Assembly (NCBI RefSeq): GCF_000699445.3
Contig: NC_067198.1
Location: 2,237,301 to 2,301,300 of the forward strand
Source of the DNA: Schistosoma haematobium
Lineage: Eukaryota; Platyhelminthes; Trematoda; Strigeidida; Schistosomatidae
Length of the DNA: 64,000 nt
Direction of reading: 5' to 3'
Part shown: positions 1-12,260 of the stretch, in pieces
How positions within the stretch are numbered: position 1 is the first letter of the stretch
Layout: every line of letters starts with the position of its first letter
Translations under genes and position numbers: made by a program
Notes under the pieces: generated by a model
Told to the model about the DNA's origin: nothing
The model's input: the letters and a program-made list of their open reading frames with translations, nothing else
Databases searched by the model: none

Positions 1-302
1 CAATACGATCGTTGGACTCTGTAGTAGAAAAAAATTGTTGTTTGTTGAATATTGAACAAGTATAAAGGATATTATTCATAAAGATATCTGACCAAACATC
101 TTTGTGATAACATATGTTCAAAGGAACACGACATCATAAATGAACTGCGCTTTTGTCAAACAATTCAGATCATAGAGTATATATGATCCCAGAAGATACA
201 CGTTTTTTTAAAGTAGTCTTCACAAAAAAAGCTATTAGTGGACCCAAACACATCTGTATTAATTTGTGGCACAAATTCAAAGCAAAATATAATGTTATTT
301 TT

Positions 303-600
303 TGATTGAGATCATGGATCGATTGATGTTATACCACCACCTTTGGAAACATTAAAGCAATGGGTGGCTGTTTCGTTCTATCGTGGAACTCCTCAGCAGT
401 GCGCATCCACGATCCCGCTCGCGGGACTCGAACCCAGGGCCTTCGGTCCCGCGCGCGAACTCTTAACTTACTGAACCACTGAGCCGGCATCCAATGGTGA
501 TAGCGTCTAACATCAACCAACCCACGAAATTGCGCGACAACCTTCTATTGTACTGAGGTAGATACCTGTCTCTGCCCGACATGGATTAGCTGTTATTTGC
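303..600 (-). mobile_element. tRNA-derived SINE (SM-alpha-like) with hammerhead core
   Basis: On the minus strand it shows the tRNA-like B box (GGGTTCGAGTCCCG), the A-box region GGCTCAGTGGTTCAG, then CTGAGGAG and GAACGAAAC of a hammerhead fold. The core is intact, but the cleavage triplet seen as GTC in better copies is ACC here. Confidence 0.75.
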
Positions 601-1964
601 TTATTTCCCATGCAAATACCTCCTTTTTTTTGAAAAAGAATATCATAGCTATCTATAAAGGTTCATGCGTAATAGATATATAATTCACTGTAGTCTTTGT
701 AAAACGTGCTACATCTTCTTTCGCTCTCGTACAATTAAAAGGTATTTGACAAAAAGAATATAATTATATACTACTTAAAACTAACCAGCTATAACATATG
801 CCTAAATGACTTTCTCTGAGAAATAATATAAGATCATTCCATGATCGTTTATATGAGTACATATTCTTGCAATTTAATGGTTTCGTGCAGTGATAAGTAG
901 TGGACAAGGGAATAGTAAGTAAGTTAGGAAACGGTTCGTCCATTTAACAGAATGGCTTGCATTGAATGTCGTTCCTCCTTACTGTTCACTTAACAGTTTA
1001 TGTTAGTTGAATAGGGAATCACTCATGTGGATATTGAAGTAATCATTACTGACATATTCTGTCTTGCAATGTTAAAGCACTATCACAACTGCTGTTTTGA
1101 ATCGAACTCTTCATCTCCTGTATTCTTACTTGAGAGCCGTTCTATCCTTGTTTGACCAATATTTTTTCACTATACATTAAGGTTAATGTATAAGACAACG
1201 AATAATGTTTTCCGATTCCTAGTTGTTGATCATTTAAGTTATATCTCCAGTTTACTGAATATAAATCCATAGTTTATACGGATAAAAATATGTGCTATAC
1301 TCTATAATCTTAGATACATAAACTCTCCTGTTACTTGACTTCCACAGTTTTATCTAAGATGAATTTGTGGAGATCATCAGAAGGAACGTTATTTACTCCC
1401 TCTCTCTCTCTCACTATTCAACTGCAACTGTATATCAAGCATTTGTTGTAAGATAGACGACAAATCCTTTGAAATTTTCTCATAACCTTGTGTAGTGATA
1501 CGATTCATCGTTCTTGATCAGCTTTCACATGTTAACTGCGTTTAAACGATTTAAAAAAAACACACTTCTTTTTGATGCTAATGAGCCGTCATAGTAATTT
1601 AGACGTTCACGTTGAGAACTTTACTACTGGATTCAGAATTTTTTCAGATTGATTATTCTATTGTCATAATTAACTCAAGTCAACCTCTACTCTTAACAAG
1701 AAGTAGATCACAATTTTCAAGGATACTAACTAAACTATATAATGATATTAAGTGTCTTACAATGATTAACTTTTGATATAACGAAACAGTAGTTTTCAAC
1801 AAATTGACCAACTCGATGAAGAAAAATTCACCCTACAAATAAGTAGTTTACTTATAATTGCTTATGTTGAACGGTTTTGAACTGATCAATGTTAGACCAC
1901 GATTTAAAGCCTAAAATTTTCGTCGTAGTATACGACTTCTCGGCATTGAGCAGAACCTTCACTC
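601..1964. other. Intergenic AT-rich DNA, nothing recognised
   Basis: No frame longer than about 60 codons, no tRNA-like boxes and no clear repeat family. Short CT run near 1397-1412. Confidence 0.5.
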
Positions 1965-2052
1965 CTACTCACGAACTCTTAAACTCTAAACCACTGTGTC
2001 AGCATCCAGCGGTGTTGATGTCTAGATTCAATCAACCCACAACATTATGTGG
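1965..2052 (-). mobile_element. SINE fragment (minus), head to head with the next
   Basis: Contains the reverse complement of the SINE 5' half (GTCAGCATCCAGCGGTGTTGATGTC). It abuts a plus-strand fragment at about 2053. Confidence 0.55.
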
Positions 2053-2230
2053 TCATCTTCATGCGTGAACAAAGCTCCAGGGTTCGAATCTCGGATACGA
2101 GAACATGGATGAACGCTGTTAAGAAGTCTTATGCCAGTAGGAAACACCTGTTCAATGCTTCTAAGTTTTCAATCATGGTTCATGATTTAAATCAAATTCG
2201 ACAATCTCCACGACCTTATACTGAAAATTA
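2053..2230 (+). mobile_element. SINE fragment (plus), decayed
   Basis: B-box GGGTTCGAATCTCG at about 2082-2095, then decayed hammerhead and 3' parts (CATGGTTCATGATTTAAATC). Confidence 0.55.
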
Positions 2231-2317
2231 TCTTTATCTATGATTGCAGTTTTGTATTCATTCACTTCTCTGGAATCATTACCCTTTTTCGTATTTCAAT
2301 TATAAAAAAAACAACTG

Positions 2318-2545
2318 TTGGATGCCGGCTCAGTGGTCTAATGGTTAAGTGCTAGCGCGCGAAACCAGTAGGTCCTGGGTTCGGATCTCGCGGAGTGCAG
2401 GATCGTGGATGCGCACTACTGGAGAGTCCCATACTAGGACGAAACGATCGTCCAGTGCTTTCAGGTTTTCCATGGTGGTTTAGCTTCAATCGACTCATGA
2501 TTTCAATATGTGAAATTTCTAAAATCTCCACAAAACCCCCATTCT
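2318..2545 (+). mobile_element. tRNA-derived SINE with hammerhead remnant
   Basis: GATGCCGGCTCAGTGGTC, then GGGTTCGGATCTCG (B box), then CUGGAGAG (core altered), AGGACGAAAC and GTCCAGTGCTTTC. It lies directly downstream of the candidate poly(A) signals of the giant gene. Confidence 0.75.
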
Positions 2546-2559
2546 GATAAAAACACACA

Positions 2560-3844
2560 ATATATCCAGAAGATATTTATTTATTTATTTACTGAATCTG
2601 AACGAATGAAATGAATAATGAAAATGAAATGATGATGATGATGGTGACAAGAATAAGTAACAACAATAATAATGATGACAAATGTTTATATTCACAGCCT
2701 AAAACTGTTACATAACAATGATCTGATGTCAATGTTTAACTAATGAGAAAACAAAAACAGATCAAGATCTCTCTCTCACACACACACGGATACACACACA
2801 CAGATACACAATATTGATCTAAGCATTAAACCAAAAAAACGACATAGCTACACGCTTTAACACCGTAAAACATTGAAAGTAACATTGATCATAAGTATAA
2901 AGAAGAAACAATGTAATTTCTAATCGTTATGCCTATGAACATTATTTAAACAATAAAATAAAATATATATTCGTGAAATATTATGAAAATGGATGAATAA
3001 ATGAAGAAAAAAGAAAGAAGATTAAAGTAATATAGATATATAATTGAAAGCAAAAGCTGTGAAATATAGAACACTTCCCTAGCACACACACCCCCCTTCT
3101 TCATACAATCAATCAATCAATTATGAAATGATAGAAATGGCGCTATCAAGAGTTTTGGCAATTTAGTTATACACACACACACACAATAAACTGAACAAAA
3201 TGAGATTGTCACAGTAACTATGTAATAACTATATCTCATAGTAACCATGACGATTGAGTTGGATAGAAAAGAAAAAAAAACTCAAAAATGCATGAATTCA
3301 CATGATACTCATCTATATAGAAGCATTTAAAATAAATAACTGTTCATATACCCCAGCAACAACAACAGCAACAAAAAATAAAAGCAAAAAAATAGAACCA
3401 TCTAATTAATAATGAAATCATTGAATTTGTATTTTTTTTTATCATATATCTGTAATCTATTACATAATACAATGTTTACAGTTTTCAAAAATGATGATAA
3501 GCAGATCGAAATTGTATCAGATCAAGTACACAATAAGTCATAGCAACAACAACAAACGATAATGATAATCGATAAATCCAGTTTCATATGAGAAACAAAG
3601 AAGAAAACTGTACACATCTAAGCAAACCACCCCCTCTTCCGATGGATCAATGTATATATTATAGCAGAAAAATAAGATAATAATAATCATAATAAGAGTA
3701 AATCAATAATGTAATAAACTATGTGTAAAACAGTATGACATCAACTGAGTAAATGAATGGTTGAATAATTAAGTATTAAACTAGCACACATTACAAAAAA
3801 AATCAATTCAATCAAGGAACATCACAGGTACTTGTATGGCAATT

Positions 3845-3875
<31 letters not shown>

Positions 3876-4065
3876 TGACACACATACACACACACACACA
3901 TAGTTTATCATGAATTAAACACAATGAAACTAGTTGTTTATACTATGCTTCTTTTGCTTTTTTTCTCTCTTAGTTGAGTCATGGCAACAATAATGGTAAC
4001 GACGACGACGACGACAACGATGATAATCGCAACAAAATAATAAGACTAAACAATTAAAAAATCGA
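2560..4065 (-). other. Probable 3' UTR of the giant gene
   Basis: About 1.5 kb between the TGA at 4066 and the first AATAAA signals on the minus strand. It has no coding potential and no SINE. It is packed with simple sequence: CA/TG tracts near 2777-2805, 3171-3184 and 3885-3901, ATG/ATC triplets near 2629-2645, and A-rich runs. The extent is inferred only from the polyadenylation signals. Confidence 0.4.
2576..2589 (-). terminator. Candidate polyadenylation signals (overlapping AATAAA)
   Basis: TTTATT occurs three times in overlap on the plus strand, giving AATAAA three times on the minus strand. It is the first such hexamer I find downstream of the stop codon at 4066. A SINE begins just beyond it at 2545. 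Cleavage near 2560 is inferred. Confidence 0.4.
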
Positions 4066-4298
4066 TCATTTTTTAAAATTAGATTTAAATAAATTAAGAA
4101 AACGTGAATGAAATTTCATTTTTCTTGATTTTATAGGAATTCTTTCATTAGAATAAGGATGTGAATGAAAACTTGTAAATGAAAAAGATGATGATGTTGA
4201 GGATGATGAACGACTTCTTGTTGTTGTTATGGTGGTGGTGACGGCGGCGGCGGGGGTAGTGGTTCTTGTTGTTGTGGAACTCTGTGGTAATTGATGAA

Positions 4299-4336
<38 letters not shown>

Positions 4337-4785
4337 TCATGTAATAATGATTGTTTTTCATTACATATTATATCATTTTCATTATTCATTGTTGAAGAAA
4401 CTGATAGAGATGAAGATTTATTTGGATAATGTTCATAATCTTTTATCATAGACATTGATATATTATGTAATTTATGTTGACTTGTCTCTAATTCATTCCA
4501 ATTTGATATCAGTATATTTGGATTATTCTTAATATCTAATGGTTTAGATGAATTTGTTAATGTTGTTGTTAATAATGGTGTTGATGTTATTGTTCTACCA
4601 ATAATTTCAATGGATTTATCATTAATATCATGACTGCATGGTTTAGATAATGATTGATATGTATCATCAATAGATGAAGTATGATGATGTTTATGGGAAC
4701 GTTTTAAAATTGGACCACAACTAAAAGTGTTCCGTGGAAGACAAGATACTTTTTTGTGTTTTACCGTTTGTGATGAAATAGATTG
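4066..4785 (-). CDS. Giant coiled-coil protein gene, terminal coding exon with stop
   Basis: Last coding exon, 720 bp including TGA at 4066-4068, entered in phase 0 after TTTGTTAG. It begins Q-S-I-S-S-Q-T-V-K-H-K-K and codes for 239 residues. The first half is Ser/Thr/Leu-rich. The second half carries an 11-Asn run from an AAT microsatellite (about 4300-4333), then Thr, Ala and Ser runs, and ends in a basic tail rich in Arg, Lys and Phe (FKSNFKK). The in-frame ATG at 4455 is an internal Met, not a start. The tail looks intrinsically disordered; no domain is recognised. Confidence 0.78.
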
Positions 4786-4854
4786 CTAACAAACAAACAA
4801 ATATAAACAATAATGACAATTATGAAAAGTCAATAACTGATATTATGAGTCAAT

Positions 4855-5075
4855 TGAAGCTAGATCAGCATGAAAAATCTGGAAGCACTGGAAAGCCGTT
4901 CCGTCACATTGTGAGACTCCTCAGTAGTGCACATCCACCAACTTACCTTGCTAGATCGCGAACCCAGGACCTATCAGTCTCTCGCATGACCGCTTAACCA
5001 CTAAAACACCGGACTTTCTGGTATCCAATAGTGTTAATGTCTAACTTCAACTAATCCATCAAATTGAGTGATATA
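4855..5075 (-). mobile_element. tRNA-derived SINE with hammerhead remnant
   Basis: Minus strand shows CTACTGAGGAGTCTC and GTGACGGAAC: the CUGAGGAG box is intact and GAAA has become GGAA. Intronic to the giant gene, between its last two coding exons, in the same orientation as the gene. Confidence 0.7.
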
Positions 5076-5456
5076 TCCACCATTGTCTTCAGTGAGTTAC
5101 TATCTCATAACTGACCCGTTTGAACTCCCCTGGTCAGTTTCTCACTAGAACTCCATGAAATACCTCTTAAAGCCAGTCACTAGTGAGCATATGTTGGTTA
5201 ATATCAGAAGGAGTTTTTGTGGATATTATAGTGATTCCAATAGTTCAAATGATATTAAAAACAATACGTAAACGAAACATATCAACTTGCAATCTTCAAG
5301 TTAATTAAAATCCAAATTAAGTAAGAATTCATTTTATTGATTCAATCATCAGTCACCATTAGATCGTACTTAAAAGTTTCTTCAGATTATACATATTAAT
5401 TATAAATAAGAAAAACCAGTTAACGTGATCTCGATTCCTAAAGATATGAAAGATAC

Positions 5457-5630
5457 GATGCCGGCTCAATGGTCTAGAGGTTAAGCGTTCGCACGCGAAA
5501 CTGAAGGTTGTGGATATGAGTCACGCCTGTGAGGTCGCGGATGAGGAGTCTCATACTAGGATGAAAGGGCGTTTCAGAGCATCCAGGTTTTCGATAGTGG
5601 CCTAGCTTAAATTGAATCATGAATTCAACT
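5457..5630 (+). mobile_element. tRNA-derived SINE, decayed
   Basis: GATGCCGGCTCAATGGTCTAG at its start, with GATGAGGAGTCTCATAC and AGGATGAAAGGG as hammerhead remnants. Intronic, antisense to the gene. Confidence 0.65.
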
Positions 5631-6227
5631 ATGAAACAATACATGGGAATCACTTGTTATTATAATGATCAATAAATCATTGCTAACATTATGATAAGAT
5701 TATATTCATATGTATGTATGTATTTAGGTATACAATGAAAGCTCCACTTTAATCGATTCAAGTCAGAGAATTTAGCCGGATCAATACATATGTAGATATT
5801 CTTAATGTCATTATTTATTGCTAATTGACTTGAAGACAAATTCTATTCCTAAGACTGACAACACATCAGATCCGAATGTTGGATGTTGTATGAGTTTGTT
5901 CGAGTGTATAACACCTTTTAGCATTTCGATCAATGTCAAAAGTTAAATAGTCAGTTACTTAGTAACAACGTAGGATGTAGTACAGTTTTTTTAAAAATTC
6001 TCAATACGAATGCACAGAGATAATTGTCGTGTTCAGATTAAGTGAAGCGGAATCTAAAGCAAAGAGAAGCTGCAGGGTCTAATGGATCTACCCTTTGAAA
6101 ACTTTAAAGTTAGTAATCCGACTTGAGCTGTAAGACTGACTGAGATCTTAGCAAGTTTGGTAACTAAACACAATTCCATATGACTGGTTTTAATCACAGA
6201 GGAATCAGTTTAATTAATATAGTGTCT

Positions 6228-6345
6228 AAAATATCAGACACTCCACCTGGAGTCCCTCCGGGGGCTACTGCCGGTTCCAAACCCGGACAAAGGAGGAGGG
6301 TTGGGCATGGGGTTAGCGACCCCATCTCGTAGAAAACTAACTCGC
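6228..6345 (+). mobile_element. LINE 5'-end fragment
   Basis: A short GC-rich block (GTCCCTCCGGGGGCTACTGC, GGAGGAGGGTTGGGCATGGG, GCGACCCC) of a kind I associate with the 5' ends of schistosome RTE-type elements. Truncated. Recalled similarity, not searched. Confidence 0.45.
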
Positions 6346-6619
6346 TAAAAAACGCTAAAATATCAGACTTAATAATACTTCGATGTAAAAATAAAGCACG
6401 TGAACGGCGAATTCGAGAAAACCAGATTTGTTTCAAACATGAACGTGGATGTTTAGACCAAATATGTTAGATAATAAATTCAAATTTTAGATAAGCCTGC
6501 TTAGAGAACAAACTGTTGGATCTAGAAATGAATGTCTTGTTTTGCACTACCAGAAAGATAATAATAAGCATGAATTAACGATCGAATTCAAAGCAATTGA
6601 CTTGGATTCTAATCAGAAT

Positions 6620-6990
6620 TGAACAAATTTTGCTAGTAGCTGTATTACTAATACTGCAAGGTTGAGAATTTTATACTACATCGGACAAAGTGGACTCTCC
6701 CTTAATCTTTGCATGCATGAACATGAATTAGCGGTCAAACTCTATAACATGTCTTCACTTATATCAATACATGCGAACAACTTTGAACACACATTCGACT
6801 AAAAAAATGCTGAAACAGTGGATAGAGGGAATGCTAAAAACACCAGTGAATATTCAGAAGCTTGGGGCTCAGATCAATTAGCAATCAACAAACACATTGA
6901 AATCGATCAAATCTATCAACCAATTCGAACAATCATGGACAAATGTAGGACCAAAAATCAAATCGAAGGCAGATACAATCACAATAAAGA
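6620..6990 (+). pseudogene. Penelope-like element, GIY-YIG endonuclease remnant
   Basis: The plus-strand translation, with one stop, shows Y-Y-I-G-Q-S-G, then M-H-E-H-E-L-A-V, then E-A-W-G-S-D, A-I-N-K-H-I-E-I-D and Y-Q-P-I-R. This is the typical order for the C-terminal GIY-YIG endonuclease of Penelope-like retroelements. It is broken by an in-frame stop, and the upstream reverse transcriptase is absent. Intronic. Confidence 0.7.
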
Positions 6991-7311
6991 GATAAACAAT
7001 GACAGATGATTAACAGTCAACAATAAGCAATCAAGATCGGGGTCTACAGGACAAGCTGTGAGTCATATGTGAAGAAGTTTGAACATTTCATTTCTGCCTG
7101 AAGTTTGTGCTGATGATATTGTTCAGAAGAACAACGAAAGCTCTATGACCAAACCATCCAGCTCAGAGAATAAAACTCCATTTAAATCATCCAATTAGCC
7201 TACAAATCTCCACCATTTCAGAATTATATAGAGTTTGAAATGAGTTTTAATCGGCAGAATATTTAATTCAAAGTTTCAGAGTCTTTGAACTGACTGTGAG
7301 ATGAGTAATTA

Positions 7312-7826
7312 TGTTATGTCCCGATAAGCATAATGAATGGTAACTTTTGAGATCCATTTCTGGACTAATACTACATATATTTTTACCGTATAATTGTTAA
7401 ATAACTAAACTATTCATAACCATGTCTCTCTTATTATGAGCTTTGTTTTGACCTATAGACTACTATTATACGACTTACCATTCTTGAGCTATGTCTGGTC
7501 TATCAATTACTACCTCTAACATTCACAGTAACATTTGGCAAAATCTTGTACAAATATTGTTTCCTATTTTATTGGTACGATATGGTCTGTCTGGTTGGTA
7601 TATAAACCCAGTATGTTTGAAATAAATGATTCATAGCACAGAGGCTGAGATTGGTGTTCTGGACATAACTGGCTGGACTAGGCACGAAGCACGACAGATA
7701 AGTTCTCTAGACTGTTGCTCGTACGGGTTTTACGTGTCATTGGTTCGATTGATAATTCACTGTACTCTAATTAGCGGTATCATTACGTTATACATTAACA
7801 GGGTACACAGGTCACAAGTTATAATA
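7312..7826 (+). mobile_element. Solo LTR (gypsy-like) with 5-bp target duplication
   Basis: Begins TGTTATG and ends TATAATA (from TATAACA), flanked by AATTA at 7307-7311 and 7827-7831. It contains TATATAAA followed by AATAAA, as expected for LTR promoter and poly(A) signals. It matches the copy at 56910-57387. No internal retroelement sequence adjoins it. Confidence 0.8.
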
Positions 7827-7971
7827 AATTAGAAGTGTTTACTGTTGTTAAGTTCAAGATGGAAAATGAAAAAAAAAACAAAACAAAACAACAACAGAAC
7901 TTACTAATACTTCATTAGTTTTTATTAAGATTTTGATAAATTTCACATAAAAATAAACAACAACTACTTAC

Positions 7972-8130
7972 CATTATTCTCATTGGAATAAACATTCCAT
8001 GCGTTATAAAATAATCAGGATCACTAATTCTTGATGTCATTGATGATATTTCAGATTTGGATTTAGATTTAGATTTTAATATTGATTTATTTCCTATTGT
8101 TTGAATAGATGATGAATAACTAGATCTAAT
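7972..8130 (-). CDS. Giant coiled-coil protein gene, small 3' exon (159 bp, Lys-Ser repeats)
   Basis: Exon of 53 codons, phase 0 on both sides. The acceptor is AATATTAG before 8130 and the donor is ATG|GTAAGT after 7972. The peptide is Ser-rich with a run of alternating Lys and Ser (KSKSKSKSE) and ends F-I-P-M-R-I-M. It looks like a disordered basic linker. The open frame, the borders and the phase match to both neighbours support it, but no homologue is recognised. Confidence 0.72.
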
Positions 8131-8374
8131 CTAATATTAAAAGATTTATGGAAGAGAAATTAGTCTTAAAGTACAGAGATATCTTTTTTTTTTCGAAAAA
8201 ACAAATCACTCAAAGATTAAACTATAACAATAAATCATTCTTTCATATCTATGAATTTGAACAATCAATAATAATAAGTTTATTTGAAGAAGTGTAAAAC
8301 TCCTGGATGAATAAAATATGTGATGCTAAGTGATTTAAAGTAGTTAGCAGGACAAATCTGACATTGATTACTGC

Positions 8375-8925
8375 TCAATGATCACCCGAACGTAGTTGCT
8401 ACCTTGACGTGGTGGTTGGGCTTGCCTATCGTGATGATCCAACCGAGCTATATTGGCTGGAATATATGTTCCTGTAGGTTCTACCATGACAGGCAGGTCG
8501 ATTGGAGAACGGTAAGACTAAAAGCAGCAACTCAAGGTCTGAAGGCGAAGTTGTACTACTGATTGTAAAGGGGTGCGACAGCAGTAAGAACAACCAGCAT
8601 CTGCAGCGATGCTGCCTTCTCACAAGGAAAGATGGGGTTAGGAAAGGTCGACCCTAAAAATGTCACGCCTCACATTATTTCGCGAATTTCCGTCCCCGGG
8701 GGTAAGGCCCTTTGGAGAACGAAGCTAACACGTTAGAAACCTCCCACAAAAAGGCCGTGTGCAACCGGCCCCAAGCAGTTGTCCCCTGGGCTCTGCGATC
8801 ACGCTCTCAGGTCGCTAAGACCAACATTAATCTAACCTCCTCTTCAGGTTACTCAAGAAATACCCTTCCACGGTGTGGGCAGCCGGGAAGTGATACCAGC
8901 CATAATACACGTAACAGCACATGAA
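8375..8925 (+). mobile_element. Probable LINE 5' region fragment
   Basis: GC-richer block with CGTGTGCAACCGGCCCCAAG, GTCCCCTGGGCTCTGCGATC and GGCAGCCGGGAAGTGATACC, unlike the surrounding intron. It resembles 5' regions of schistosome non-LTR elements from memory. The short frames in it are not genes. Confidence 0.4.
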
Positions 8926-8930
8926 ACTGC

Positions 8931-9706
8931 TCAATGATCAATCAACGTAGACATGTCAGACTTATAGGAGGTCAAATGAGGTATGAATAGTTCAATTATA
9001 GCATTTCAAAATGTCAAACTGGGTGATGTGGATTTGAGTTCGATAAGGAATATCAGTTTCCTTAAGGTTGGAATTATGCTTTGTACTTATAAAGAGGGTT
9101 TCTTGCTGACTATCCCCAGCCACCTTACACTAAAAATAGTGTACACGATACTGGGTAACATAAAGTAGTGGCCAGATTATAACGCAATATATAACATCTG
9201 ATTAGTACGAAGGATTCTATAATCATAAAAAATTGTTGGTATTGACTGATCGATCAATGTAAAACGTGTACTATCCAAGATCTTCTAAATGTTTATCATT
9301 TATGTCAGTCAGTAATCCCTGAAAGTTTTGATAAAGACTTAATTTAGCAAGAAAGAAAGATTTTGTAACTAAGTGATTACCTATTAAATTACAATCAAGA
9401 AAACAGTGTTTCTGTTAGTAGATTATAACTACTTGTACTGTAAATCATTTTAAAGGTTTATTTTTGGCTCATATAACGTGACATTGAATGATATAGTGTT
9501 TTACTAAGGCTATTATTAAACAAATCGTGCATACCCGAAAAATGGCTATATCTTAAAATTTATTGTTAGCTAATTGATGCATGTGAAATTGTTTTATGCC
9601 TGTAGGCCTAAAAATGAATGATTACAACAATAATCAACAATGTCTGGTAGACCTAGCTGTTATAGATAGTTGTTTTAGGTTGAAACAAATATCTATGAAC
9701 AGTATC
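8931..9706. other. Intron sequence, nothing recognised
   Basis: AT-rich sequence between the LINE-like block and a dispersed-repeat fragment. The 61-codon frame at 8983-9168 has no features of a gene. Confidence 0.5.
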
Positions 9707-9860
9707 AACCAAATGCCATGGTACGGTTAATGGTAAGGAAAATCCGCTCTCCTCAAAATGTTCTCGTATGGCTATCCGTATATAGCTACAGACCAGGAAG
9801 TTCTACTCACTGCCTTCTTGTAGCGTGGGTTTTGTTTACGAAATTGAGAGAATTTTAGCA
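9707..9860 (+). repeat. Dispersed repeat (CCCCCAAATG family), 5' fragment
   Basis: Matches only the first 150 bp of the family (CCAAATGCCATGGTACGG through TTTACGAAATTGAGAG). Confidence 0.6.
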
Positions 9861-9954
9861 TTTTAGTTGATATAAGTTTGTGATGAAAACCATAAATCTA
9901 ATTCCTAACTCTAACCTTCAACTGTAAACTATAATCGTGACCAGTGGAGTTAAT

Positions 9955-10270
9955 CCGTTTCGGGTAGAAACAGGTGTCTAACTCAGTACAATGGAAGATG
10001 GTCGCGTGATTTCGTGGATTGGTTGAGGTTAGACATTAACACCATTGGATGCCGGCCGGCTCAGTGGTCCAGTAGGTTAAGCGTTCGCACGCGAGACTGA
10101 AGGCCTAGGTGTGCGAATCCCGCGAGCAGGATCGTGGATGAGCACTGCTGAGCAGTCCCACAATAGGACGAAACGGCCGTCCAGTGCTTTCAGGTTTCCA
10201 AAGGTGGTGGTCTAACATCAATTGATTCATGATCTCAATCAAAAACTTACCAATCTCCACAACTCCTATA
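9955..10270 (+). mobile_element. tRNA-derived SINE, most complete copy
   Basis: The longest copy, including the 5' part with TCGTGGATTGGTTGAGG. It has perfect hammerhead stem I (GCACTG with CAGTGC), stem II GTCC/GGAC, GAAAC and the GGCCGTC cleavage side. The catalytic box reads CUGAGCAG, with the G after the variable base changed to C. Confidence 0.8.
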
Positions 10271-10718
10271 CTTATAATCCTTATTCTTCAAACTGCTTTA
10301 TAACCCTCATTTAACTCTAGTAAGAAGGTGTACATTCTGAAGATCATTACGGCGTCGATCAAATATTGTCCATCAATTATAGTCTCATCAAAACCATTCA
10401 CACATAACTAACAAGTAATATTCACCTAAATATCATTGATCGATTATCTCTAACCAAAAATTAGAACGAAATAATGAATTGATAGAAGTACTTTATCTAG
10501 TAACTATTCATTGAAAACAAACAAACTGTTTACAAACAAACATGTCAATAACTTATCACATGAAACATAATCATCTTTTACAAATATGAACACATGATGT
10601 ATTTGATTCGTGTAAAATGTAATCATAACAACATAAGTAATGATTAGTTACTATGTGTTTTCCTTTTTTTGGAAAGTGTAACTTTCACAAATGATTATAA
10701 TTATTGAAAACAACTTAC

Positions 10719-10831
10719 CAATTGTTCATCAGAAGAAGGAATGAAATTTAAACGTCGACCACTAGTATTCTTTTCTTGTAAATTATTTAAAGTTGGTTGA
10801 AGTGATTTATGACGTATTCCATCATAATGTT
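10719..10831 (-). CDS. Giant coiled-coil protein gene, small 3' exon (113 bp)
   Basis: Exon bounded by CTTGTTAG before 10831 and TTG|GTAAGT after 10719. Two bases complete a split codon, then 37 codons follow, ending in phase 0. Only this frame is open; the other two stop early. The peptide begins H-Y-D-G-I-R-H-K-S-L-Q-P and is basic and hydrophilic. Its requirement for an incoming single base is what exposes the indel in the preceding exon. Confidence 0.72.
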
Positions 10832-11054
10832 CTAACAAGAGAGATGTATTACAAAGAAAAGGAAAATTAGATTAAAACTTTAGTAATGAATTGAAATAGA
10901 TTAGGAATTGAATGTAGTTCAATCACGTACACATTGTCATAGTGACATTGAGTTATGTTGGTGTACAAAGTAACATCTTAATCAAAACTTAACAGTTTTA
11001 AAGATTATAATTAAGAACACCTGAAAAAATCTCGATGAATTGACGACTAATTAA

Positions 11055-11290
11055 CACCGTTGAATGCCAGTCAGCTCAGTGGTCTAGTGGTTAAGCGCTC
11101 ACGCGAGAGACCAATAGGTCCTGGGTTCGAATCCCACGTGCCAGGGTTGTAGATGCGCACTACTGAGAAGTCCCACAATAGGACGAAACGGTAGTCCAGT
11201 GCTTCCGGGTTATCCATGGTAGTCTAGCTTCAATTGACTCATGATCTCAACTATTAAAATTACTACAATCTCCACAAAACCCCTTCTGAT
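11055..11290 (+). mobile_element. tRNA-derived SINE with hammerhead remnant
   Basis: B box GGGTTCGAATCCCACG, then CTGAGAAGTCCC and AGGACGAAACGG with cleavage side GTCCAGTGC. One core G is changed to A. Intronic, antisense to the gene. Confidence 0.75.
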
Positions 11291-11833
11291 ACTAATGAAA
11301 CAAAAAAGATTTAACATATTAGTTCATTCGTCATCATTGACAATACGGAAGTACTACTGTTGGATGTGGATAAATATTTGAATTCTAAAATGTATAGACG
11401 CACATCAATTACAGATGCAATGGTAAAAATTAAAGCTGGTTGCGTTTAATGAAATATTGTGCACATTTCTAATGTGGTGTATACTACTTTTGTTGGTAGA
11501 TATAAGTAGTATGTAACACCAATCAGAAGTAAAATGCCTAGGCATCAGAAGATTGAAAAGATCGAGTTGAAGTGAACAAGAATATAAACACAGAGTAATG
11601 GTAATAAAAACAGGAATGAAGGAACGATAAAGTTTTTAAGAGACAAATGGTAAAAGATGTGCAGATTAAGTATTTAATGTACGGTTATACAAAAGAACTC
11701 TATAATTTTACATCAATCAATCAATTGGTTATCTAAAACAAGTCTTCGTTCACTACACTAGCAATTTCTAGCAGTTTCTTTTTCTCAATCCGCCTTCAAA
11801 TATGATATAATACAAATAACCCTTAGACAAATG

Positions 11834-12260
11834 TGTTATATCCGGACAAAGAATAAATGAATGGTAACCGTTCGGAATTATTTATGGACAAATCTTATAC
11901 GTATATTCTTATTGTATGACTGTGAAGTGGCTCCGTTATATGTATATTCATATTCCTTTTATTATAAGCTTCCATTTGATCTATTGACTACTACTGTACG
12001 ATTTACTATTCATAAGTTATTCCCAATTTATTAGTTTCAATCTCCCACATTCACAACCCCTTTTTGGCTTGATCTTGTACAAATGTTATTTTCTATTTTA
12101 TGATACGATGTGGTCTGTATGGTTTGTATGTAAACCAAGTACATATCACTGCTGCTAAGATTGCGGTTTTGGACTTAATAGACAGGGCTCAACGTAAAAG
12201 GGCTAATCGGAACTCTAGGCTTCATGTTCTGGTGTATGCGTCATTAGTTTGGTCTTATAA
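11834..12260 (+). mobile_element. Solo LTR (same family), diverged, 3' end uncertain
   Basis: TGTTATATCCGGACAAAGAA at its start, with the shared ATGAATGGTAAC and TGTACAAATGTTATTTTC blocks and ATGTAAACC in place of the TATA region. Its last part differs from the other two copies. Confidence 0.6.

Noticed and set aside
2082..2095. Functional tRNA genes at the SINE B boxes
   Set aside because: The tRNA-like heads lack a complete cloverleaf and sit within longer SINE bodies with hammerhead sequence.
4266..4451. Plus-strand frame with a Tyr run
   Set aside because: It is the reverse of the AAT microsatellite that codes for Asn in the terminal exon.
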